Below, one piece after another: positions 1-5,287 of a stretch of DNA of 6,556 nt; position 1 is the first letter of the stretch; the number at the start of each line of letters is the position of its first letter. The notes beneath the pieces are model-generated. The model did no database searches. It was not told the origin of the DNA and worked only from the letters and a program-made list of their open reading frames with translations. The DNA is taken from NCBI GenBank assembly GCA_035499415.1, contig DATJYV010000221.1, forward strand, positions 1 to 6,556, given 5' to 3'. The translations under genes were made by a program, and so were the position numbers. This stretch comes from DATJYV01 sp035499415. Lineage in GTDB: Bacteria; Bacteroidota; Ignavibacteria; UBA10030.

Positions 1-782
1 ACGCGCCCCAGTTTCTGCCCAAGGAAGCGTTCTCCGACCTCCGTGAAGCGATGCGGAATGTCGCTCACGAAAAATTGGACGTTCGGCTTCATCGTCGAGT
101 CGTTCAGAATTCCCTGTTGGGTCAGAACATCCCGGACGACATCGGCGGTTTCCCTGCCGGAGTCGATAAGAGAGACACTGTTGTGCAGGACGTCCCCGAT
201 CACCTTCGAGAGGAGCGGATAGTGCGTGCAGCCGAGGACGAGCGTGTCGATTTTTTCAAGCGTCAGGGGAAAAAGATATTCCTTGGCGATCAGGCGGGTC
301 GCTTCGTGGTCCAGCCATCCTTCTTCGGCGAGAGGAACGAAAAGGGGGCATGGCCGGCTGAAAATCCGGGACGATGGATCCGCCCGGCGGATCGCATTGG
401 CGTACGCCTGGCTCGCGACGGTCCCCACCGTGCCGATCACACCGATGCGCCTGGTCTTTGACGTGCGCACCGCCGCTTCAGCGCCCGGGATGATGACGCC
501 CACCACGGGCACGCGTGCGCGTTTCTGGACGACGTCGATCGCAACGGACGAAACCGTGTTGCAGGCGATGACAACGAGCTTGACGTCGTGCGCGAGAAGA
601 ACATCGGTATCCTCAAGAGCGTATTCCCGCACCACCTGGGCAGACTTCGGTCCGTATGGGACGCGTGCCGTGTCCCCGAAATACACGATGTTCTCGTGCG
701 GGAGTTTCTCCATGAGCGCGCGGACGACCGTAAGCCCTCCGATGCCGGAATCAAAAACTCCTATCGGCCGCTCATCGTTCAT
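1..782 (-). CDS. murI: Glutamate racemase MurI (C-terminus cut by window edge)
   Basis: Converts L-glutamate to D-glutamate, a cytosolic cofactor-independent step that supplies D-Glu for the peptidoglycan stem peptide. The frame opens with ATG at 782 and stays open for 260 codons to the window edge. Family motifs are all present: DSGIGGLT at residues 11-18 (catalytic-site Asp11/Ser12), YFGDTARVPYG at 34-44, ACNT at 73-76 with the first catalytic Cys74, and LGCTHYPLL at 183-191 with the second catalytic Cys185 and His187. CPLFVPLAEEGW at 145-156 is also typical. Family members are usually about 260-280 residues, so little is missing. The start lies 2 nt after the glnD stop (TGACCATG) with no good Shine-Dalgarno, so translation is probably coupled to glnD. 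The frame is not listed as a complete ORF only because its stop is outside the window. Identification is near certain; activity is inferred from the intact motifs. Confidence 0.96.
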   Translation of the reverse strand, partial: MNDERPIGVFDSGIGGLTVVRALMEKLPHENIVYFGDTARVPYGPKSAQVVREYALEDTDVLLAHDVKLVVIACNTVSSVAIDVVQKRARVPVVGVIIPGAEAAVRTSKTRRIGVIGTVGTVASQAYANAIRRADPSSRIFSRPCPLFVPLAEEGWLDHEATRLIAKEYLFPLTLEKIDTLVLGCTHYPLLSKVIGDVLHNSVSLIDSGRETADVVRDVLTQQGILNDSTMKPNVQFFVSDIPHRFTEVGERFLGQKLGR

Positions 783-784
783 GG

Positions 785-3418
785 TCACGAAACATGCGAC
801 AAAACGTCCGTACGGGAAACTGCGCGAATCGCCCTCAGGAGTTCGCTTTTGAGGTACCGCCGGCGGCCCGGGTCATCGATTTTCCTGCCGGCCGAATCGA
901 CGACATAAAAAGAGTCCACGATGCCGTCGGCGCGGGTCGCGATTCTTGCAAAAGAAATCATGAGCCCCATGCGCGACATCGCCTCGGTCACACGATGGAG
1001 AAATCCGAGCGCATCGGGGGCAAAAATGTCGACGATGGTATATCGGGGATGATCCTCGAATTCGACGTCGAGACGGATATTGGGATTGTATTGGAAGGTA
1101 CGGCGCTTCCATCGGATCCGATGCCGTTCCATGAGTCCGGCGAGGTCGGCCGTTCCCCCGAGAACCTCAGCCATCTCCTGACGGATCTTTGCGCAGCGTT
1201 CTTCCGGAAGCGATCCCTTCGTCACAAAATCCACGATTCGGAATTTATCGATGACGATCCCATCCTCGCGCGTGAAGACCGAAGCGTCAAAGATGTTTGC
1301 ATCGTTTGTCGCCAGAACGCCGCAGACCCTGGAAAGCAGGAACGGAGCGTCGGGAGCGATGACCGTCGCCTCGCTGTAGTTGCTCCATTGGCCGAAAATC
1401 GTCACCACCGGTTCCTTCATGGCGATTGACCGGAGGTGCTCGCGCACTTCGTCGATGCTGAACGCATGAAGATATTCGGCGTTTTCCAGCAGGGTGGCGT
1501 GTTGCTCAAGCTCCTTGCGCGGGAAATTGCCCCGAAGGACGTCGAGCGCCGACGCTACCGCGGCGCGATTCTCTTGCGTTGTGCTTTGCTGCCACTCTTC
1601 GCTCGACAATTGTGAGGTCAGTACGGCGCGGCATTTTTTGTAGAGGTCGAACAGAAGCATTTCTTTCCATTCGGTCCACACATTCTTGTTGACGGCCGCC
1701 AGATCCGCGTAGGTCAGGATATACAGGAGGTCGAGCTGGCCGGGGTTTTCGAATTCCCGGGCGAATTGCGAAATCGTCTGGGGGTCGTTCAGATTCCGGC
1801 GGAACGCCACCTGTTCCATCCGCAGATGATTGCGGATCAGGAACGTGACGTCGCGCGCAATATCGGCGTACCCCAGCCGCGCAAGGATGGTGCGGGAGAT
1901 CCGGACGCCGGCGATCTCGTGCTCTCCAACCCGGAGGGGTTTCCCGATGTCGTGAAGCAGGCACGCAAGATACAATGCCTCACGACGGGGGATCGAGCGG
2001 AAAACCGAGCCGAATGACGACGCCGAGCCCGCCAGGTCTTCGGCGTTTGCGATCACCACCAATGTGTGCTCGTCCGCCGTGTAGTAATGATACTGGTTGT
2101 GCTGGAAAAAAGCGACGAGCGGCCGCCATTCCGGAATCCAGCGCTCCAAAAGACCCAGCGCATTCATCCGTCTGACTGCGTCCGCAACACCCGCGGGCTC
2201 TGAAAGAATCTCACGGAACAGCCCCGCCTCCTGGCCCGTCCTCAACTGTTTGAGCCGCCCGAGGTTTTTATGAATGAGGTCTTCGAGCGCGAACGAAAAT
2301 TCCGCTCCGGTGCGAATCCGGTGCAGGAAAGCCCGGAGGACATCGGCATTCGACAGGCGCTGGGTTCGGCTCAGGAGAATTCTGTTGCCGTCGAGGAGAA
2401 ACTGCGCATCCAGCGTTCTCCGCTTGGCGGAGCCGCTTGCCGGGGTCCATCGATCCCTGGCCCAGGACAAGGTTCGTTCAAACAACGTCGCTGTCACGCG
2501 GGCTGCCTTGTAGTAATCGCGCATGAACTGCTCGGTCCCCGAATGGCGTCCGCGGTCCCGGTAGTGAAGCCCGGCGGCGACTTTGGGCTGGAGGGCGAAT
2601 TCCAGCGTATCGTGCAGCGCGCGCGCCTGGAGATGCATTTCGTTTCTGATCCGGAGGAAAAAGTCGAGCGCGGCCCGCACTTCGCGCAGGAAAGACGATG
2701 AGAAAAGCGACCGAATGGTTCTCGAACGGAGCATGGACACGACCGCGAGAGACGAGGATGACCTCCCCGATTCCTCGATTCCCAAACCGACGAGAAGCCA
2801 GAAAACGGTCTGGAGGTCGCGCAGTCCGCCGGCGCTGTTCTTGATATTCGGTTCCAGGAGCTTGACGGAGTTCCCGTATTTCTCGTGTCTTGCTTCGGTA
2901 AGCGCGAAGAGCTTGTTGATGAATTCGCGCCGTTCGGCGGGATCGCCGCCGCGGGAAGTCGAATTGCGCACTTCTTTGAAGAGGACGCGAGACCCTGCAA
3001 CGCTCCGCGCATCCAGTAACGAAAGCATCGTTTCAAAATCCTTTTCGCCTGCCTGCCGGCATTCGGCAACCGTCCGGAAACTGTGACCCACCGGAATTTG
3101 CAACGCAAGCAGCTGGTGAAGGAAGCGCTGCATCGCCCGTCCGTTCCGTTCCCTGCCTTCAGCGTCCCGCACGACCACCATGATGTCTGCGTCCGAAGAA
3201 AGGCACAACTCGCGTCTGCCGTATCCTCCCAGCGCAACGATCGCCATCTCGTCGCCGGAAATCTGCGCTTCCTGCGCGATCGTACGCACCACGCCGTCAA
3301 ACCGTCGCGTCAGCATGCCGCACGTCTCAATCCCCCCGGCACCGTGCGCATGGAGATGTTCGATCTCCCGGAGAGCGGCGCTGAATCGTTTTTTCGGCGA
3401 TGCTTGCGACTTCGTCAT
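785..3418 (-). CDS. glnD: Bifunctional [protein-PII] uridylyltransferase / uridylyl-removing enzyme GlnD
   Basis: Cytosolic glutamine sensor. In known GlnD proteins it uridylylates PII (GlnB/GlnK) when glutamine is low and removes UMP when glutamine is high. Length is 877 aa from ATG 3418, close to E. coli GlnD. Domains in order: nucleotidyltransferase with GGYGR at residues 64-68 and the metal-binding SDAD at 75-78 (Asp76, Asp78); the GlnD-specific linker EPNIKNSAGGLRDLQ at 189-203; an HD hydrolase domain with DEHTL around 449-453, HD at 489-490, His500, His531 and Asp572; and two C-terminal ACT domains at about 671-730 and 792-848. The second ACT has the typical ARIAT...VDSFYVVD run. Both catalytic sites look intact, so a bifunctional enzyme is expected. 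The frame extends upstream to 3688, but that part lies inside the MOSC gene in another frame and has low-complexity, Arg-rich translation, so ATG 3418 is preferred. That start overlaps the MOSC stop as ATGA, indicating coupling; no clear Shine-Dalgarno is visible. No PII, amtB or glnA is in view. Confidence 0.95.
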   Translation of the reverse strand: MTKSQASPKKRFSAALREIEHLHAHGAGGIETCGMLTRRFDGVVRTIAQEAQISGDEMAIVALGGYGRRELCLSSDADIMVVVRDAEGRERNGRAMQRFLHQLLALQIPVGHSFRTVAECRQAGEKDFETMLSLLDARSVAGSRVLFKEVRNSTSRGGDPAERREFINKLFALTEARHEKYGNSVKLLEPNIKNSAGGLRDLQTVFWLLVGLGIEESGRSSSSLAVVSMLRSRTIRSLFSSSFLREVRAALDFFLRIRNEMHLQARALHDTLEFALQPKVAAGLHYRDRGRHSGTEQFMRDYYKAARVTATLFERTLSWARDRWTPASGSAKRRTLDAQFLLDGNRILLSRTQRLSNADVLRAFLHRIRTGAEFSFALEDLIHKNLGRLKQLRTGQEAGLFREILSEPAGVADAVRRMNALGLLERWIPEWRPLVAFFQHNQYHYYTADEHTLVVIANAEDLAGSASSFGSVFRSIPRREALYLACLLHDIGKPLRVGEHEIAGVRISRTILARLGYADIARDVTFLIRNHLRMEQVAFRRNLNDPQTISQFAREFENPGQLDLLYILTYADLAAVNKNVWTEWKEMLLFDLYKKCRAVLTSQLSSEEWQQSTTQENRAAVASALDVLRGNFPRKELEQHATLLENAEYLHAFSIDEVREHLRSIAMKEPVVTIFGQWSNYSEATVIAPDAPFLLSRVCGVLATNDANIFDASVFTREDGIVIDKFRIVDFVTKGSLPEERCAKIRQEMAEVLGGTADLAGLMERHRIRWKRRTFQYNPNIRLDVEFEDHPRYTIVDIFAPDALGFLHRVTEAMSRMGLMISFARIATRADGIVDSFYVVDSAGRKIDDPGRRRYLKSELLRAIRAVSRTDVLSHVS

Positions 3419-4281
3419 GGGACAGCTTGTCTCGTTACCGGGATACTCTCGGATGCGCGGAACCCTGATACCTCGACACGGTCCCCGCGCCGGATCAGTC
3501 CCGGCGCGTCCGCGATTGCCTTCCAGCCGAACAGCGGCTTCCGGTCGGCAGAGAGACGATACGCAGAAAATGTCCTGAGAGGTTCTGATCCTGTTGCGGC
3601 GGTCTCCTGGTCGACGGTCGTGGTCACACATCGGGCGCACGGCTTGGGCAATCGAAAGGGAATCGTGCCGATGCGGACCGACGACCAACGATCCTCTTCA
3701 TACGGCTCATTCCCGCGAAGAAGAATGTTGGGACGGAACCGGTTGACCGGCAGGGGTTCGTTCAGCCGGCGGTTGAGGTCGTCGAGCGACGATTGCGTGA
3801 GGATCAGAAATGGAAACGAATCCGCAAATCCCACCTCGTCTCCATCCTTCCCGTACACCGGGTCGACCGTTCTCTTCGTCGTCCCGGGAAAATACACCAG
3901 CCGGCATTCCATCTGCATGAAGTCGCTGAGCCGGCGGTCTATTCGCCGATCCACGCTGCGGACAGATATCCGATCCTCCCAGACAACCACATCCACCGGG
4001 TCTCCATCATCCGCTTCCAACGGCGTGACCGACTCTGTCATTCCCCGGGCGGAGAGATGCAACCCGTCGGCGGCGATTGTTGTCCGGACGAGCGCGAGCC
4101 GGGGATGGTTCCGCTGAGTCATATAAATTCCGTTGCGGTCGACCACCATCCATCGGCGGTCGTGCCGGAACCCGCGTTTCTCCACGACGGCTTCGCGGAC
4201 TTCGATGCCGCCGCAGGATTTGACCGGATAAATGAAAAGCCGGGAGACGGAAACGCCCGGCGGTTCGATGTCGGGCATCAT
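3415..4281 (-). CDS. MOSC domain protein, mARC/YcbX-like (molybdenum-cofactor redox family)
   Basis: Single-chain MOSC protein of 288 aa from ATG 4281. It has the N-terminal MOSC_N barrel signature (VSRLFIYPVKSCGGIEV, residues 11-28; RHDRRWMVVD at 39-48) followed by the MOSC domain (NRFRPNI at 180-186; the paired cysteines CARC at 215-218 leading into VTTTVDQETA; LFGWKAIADAPGLIRRGDRVEV near the end). In mARC and YcbX this cysteine region ligates the molybdenum cofactor, and those enzymes reduce N-hydroxylated compounds with electrons from a partner. Unlike E. coli YcbX (about 370 aa), there is no C-terminal 2Fe-2S ferredoxin domain, so a separate electron donor would be needed. The start is uncertain: two ATGs in tandem (4281, 4278) and a TTG at 4287, none with a strong Shine-Dalgarno. 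It is the first gene of a unit with glnD, overlapping it as ATGA. Family assignment is firm; substrate is unknown. Confidence 0.9.
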   Translation of the reverse strand: MMPDIEPPGVSVSRLFIYPVKSCGGIEVREAVVEKRGFRHDRRWMVVDRNGIYMTQRNHPRLALVRTTIAADGLHLSARGMTESVTPLEADDGDPVDVVVWEDRISVRSVDRRIDRRLSDFMQMECRLVYFPGTTKRTVDPVYGKDGDEVGFADSFPFLILTQSSLDDLNRRLNEPLPVNRFRPNILLRGNEPYEEDRWSSVRIGTIPFRLPKPCARCVTTTVDQETAATGSEPLRTFSAYRLSADRKPLFGWKAIADAPGLIRRGDRVEVSGFRASESIPVTRQAVP

Positions 4282-4359
4282 GGGCAACGGCTCATTCAGC
4301 GACGATCTTCAGCGGTCCACCGTCGAATCTGCGGCATACTTTTTTGCGCATTCTTCTCA

Positions 4360-4390
4360 CAAATGTAGGAAGAAAGGGATGGATGAGCAA
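4360..4390 (-). promoter_or_regulatory. Candidate Bacteroidota-type promoter for the MOSC-glnD-murI unit
   Basis: Reading the minus strand, TACATTTG (4367-4360) matches the Bacteroidota -7 consensus TAnnTTTG exactly. An ATTG containing TTG at 4390-4388 sits 20 nt upstream, the expected place of the -33 TTTG element. Initiation would fall near 4353, giving a leader of about 70 nt before the MOSC start codon at 4281. Position just upstream of a three-gene unit and after a long non-coding stretch fits a promoter role. The match is short and could be chance, and it depends on the organism using this sigma factor type. Confidence 0.4.
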
Positions 4391-4620
4391 TACGATGGAA
4401 GAGGAGGCAGGGTCCTCTTTCCAACCAACCGTCACCTCGAACTTTCTGTGGAGGATCGGTTCTTTCACCGATCGGCAAGGGTAAGTTCTCGACACGCCCT
4501 CGTCCCGGGGCAGGAGCGTCCGAACGAGGAGGCGGGAGGCAGAAGTGTTCGGCACGCGGGCAGGTGCTTTCGAAGCAATCCGGTCTCCATAACAGTGAAG
4601 CTCGACCGGCTTCTCTGAAA

Positions 4621-4690
4621 GTCAGATTGCTTTCCGCCAGAAGATGAAGCAGGGCGGACGGGCGTCGCTGAGGAGCGCTCCTCGCAATGA
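4621..4690 (-). repeat. REP-like dispersed palindromic repeat (GTCATTGCGAGGAGCG family), interrupted copy
   Basis: On the minus strand it starts TGTCATTGCGAGGAGCG, continues to CAGCGACG, and ends AAAGCAATCTGAC. These blocks match a short palindromic repeat seen scattered between genes in many bacteria, whose usual form runs GTCATTGCGAGGAGCG, AGCGACG, AAGCAATCT almost without gaps. Here about 29 extra bases, including an inverted pair TCCGCC/GGCGGA (4633-4638 and 4653-4658), lie between AGCGACG and AAGCAATCT, and an additional CTCCT follows GAGGAGCG. The outer ends ATTGC/GCAAT pair. Repeat family identity is from memory of its consensus; copy number in this genome cannot be judged from one window. 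Confidence 0.6.
4670..4683. repeat. Perfect 14-bp palindrome inside the repeat
   Basis: GAGGAGCGCTCCTC reads the same on both strands. It can form a strong GC-rich hairpin or cruciform core or serve as a dimeric protein site. It lies within the REP-like repeat, where it appears to arise from an added CTCCT after the conserved GAGGAGCG block. Confidence 0.8.
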
Positions 4691-4711
4691 CAGAGGCCTG
4701 CCTGACCTCTG
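4691..4711 (-). terminator. Hairpin 24 nt downstream of the mgsA stop, possible transcript end
   Basis: CAGAGG (4691-4696) pairs perfectly with CCTCTG (4706-4711) across a 9-nt loop. The position just after the mgsA stop suits a transcription end or an RNA 3' end. No T-tract follows on the minus strand (the next bases are TCATTGCG), so it is not a classical intrinsic terminator. It could instead act with the adjacent palindromic repeat to stabilise the 3' end. Confidence 0.3.
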
Positions 4712-4734
4712 CGTTGGGACGAAGACGGCCGGAG

Positions 4735-5193
4735 TCAAACCTCTGCGCGGCCCCGTGAATGATCCGGAATCGCCCGCTTATATTCCGTGTCCATCAAGGG
4801 GCTCGTGAGGACAAAATCCGCCGTGGAGCGATTGCACGCGATCGGCGTGTTGTACACAACGGCGATGCGGAGGAGTGCCTTTACATCCACGTCGTGGGGT
4901 TGCGGCTCGAGCGGATCCCAGAAGAAGATGATGAAATCAATTCTTCCCTCGGCGACTGCCGCTCCGACTTGCTGGTCGCCGCCGAGCGGTCCGCTCAGAA
5001 ATCGCGTCACCTTCAAGTCGAGCTCCGCCGACAGGACGCTTCCGGTCGTGCCCGTCGCATAGAGGTCGTGCTCGGCCAGCGTGTGCCGGTTGTATCGAAC
5101 CCAATCGACGAGGTCGGATTTCCTGTTATCGTGTGCGATGAGTGCGATTCTTTTTCTCTTGCTCATTCGATGCGATTTGGCTTCCTTCGACAT
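4735..5193 (-). CDS. mgsA: Methylglyoxal synthase
   Basis: Cytosolic lyase that converts dihydroxyacetone phosphate to methylglyoxal and phosphate, a glycolytic overflow bypass that relieves sugar-phosphate stress and frees phosphate. From ATG 5193 the protein is 152 aa, the same length as E. coli MgsA. The family run is intact: IALIAHDN at residues 16-23 (His21, Asp22), the phosphate-binding TGTTG at 47-51, SGPLGGDQQVG with catalytic Asp73 (E. coli Asp71), FFWDPLEPQPHDVDVKALLR with His100 and its following Asp, and the NTP-A-CN-STADF stretch near the end. The frame stays open to 5304, but ATG 5193 has AGGAG eight bases upstream and gives the family length. A second ATG at 5166 is less likely because its nearest purine-rich site is too far away. 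It sits alone between a surface-protein gene and a repeat-bearing intergenic region, so it is probably monocistronic. Identification is very secure. Confidence 0.96.
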   Translation of the reverse strand: MSKEAKSHRMSKRKRIALIAHDNRKSDLVDWVRYNRHTLAEHDLYATGTTGSVLSAELDLKVTRFLSGPLGGDQQVGAAVAEGRIDFIIFFWDPLEPQPHDVDVKALLRIAVVYNTPIACNRSTADFVLTSPLMDTEYKRAIPDHSRGRAEV

Positions 5194-5201
5194 TCTCTCA
5201 G

Positions 5202-5206
5202 CTCCT
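5202..5206 (-). promoter_or_regulatory. Shine-Dalgarno of mgsA
   Basis: AGGAG on the minus strand with an 8-nt spacer (CTGAGAGA) to ATG 5193. It is the clearest ribosome binding site in the window and decides the mgsA start over the upstream codon at 5304 and the downstream ATG at 5166. Confidence 0.75.
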
Positions 5207-5237
5207 AAGGGCTTGTCATGTTCGTATCCTGAAGAGG

Positions 5238-5267
5238 AATATACCAATTCCGTCCGATTCCCGCCAA
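5238..5267 (-). promoter_or_regulatory. Candidate promoter of mgsA
   Basis: On the minus strand TATATT (5243-5238) is one base from the sigma-70 -10 consensus, and TTGGCG (5267-5262) lies 18 nt upstream as a partial -35 element. The same TATATT also partly fits the Bacteroidota TAnnTTTG form. It lies in the short gap between the upstream stop and the mgsA Shine-Dalgarno, where a promoter is expected if mgsA is transcribed alone. The match is suggestive only. Confidence 0.4.
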
Positions 5268-5287
5268 TAAGACCTGTTATCGTTTCA

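Larger units (their letters stand above)
4282..4734. other. Intergenic region between mgsA and the MOSC gene, no convincing gene
   Basis: This 453-base stretch holds a hairpin after mgsA (4691-4711), a REP-like palindromic repeat (4621-4690), a second inverted copy of its end motif (4573-4580), a small hairpin (GAAGC 4597-4601 with GCTTC 4609-4613) and a promoter candidate (4360-4390). A minus-strand frame is open from 4621 to a TGA at 4294-4292, with a GTG at 4555 giving 87 codons. Its translation has no recognised motif, no Shine-Dalgarno was found for the GTG, and the repeat end motif and the promoter candidate both fall inside it. I therefore treat it as probably non-coding, though a small lineage-specific protein cannot be excluded. 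No tRNA-like fold was seen. Confidence 0.7.

Noticed and set aside
226..852. 208-codon plus-strand open frame opposite murI
   Set aside because: Antisense shadow of an intact, well-conserved glutamate racemase gene, with low-complexity translation.
2494..3300. 268-codon minus-strand frame within glnD
   Set aside because: Out-of-frame shadow of glnD with Ser/Arg-rich composition. The glnD frame is intact throughout, so it is not a frameshift remnant.
3419..3688. N-terminal extension of the GlnD frame by 90 codons
   Set aside because: It lies wholly inside the MOSC gene in another frame, its translation is Arg/Pro-rich with no GlnD similarity, and ATG 3418 gives the normal family length with an ATGA overlap.
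3083..4117. 344-codon plus-strand open frame
   Set aside because: It runs antisense across the glnD and MOSC genes, and its Arg/Ser-rich translation shows no motifs. Long antisense frames are common in GC-rich coding DNA.
4571..4690. CRISPR array or transposon ends
   Set aside because: Only two short inverted motifs occur, with no regularly spaced direct repeats, no transposase gene and no target duplication visible.
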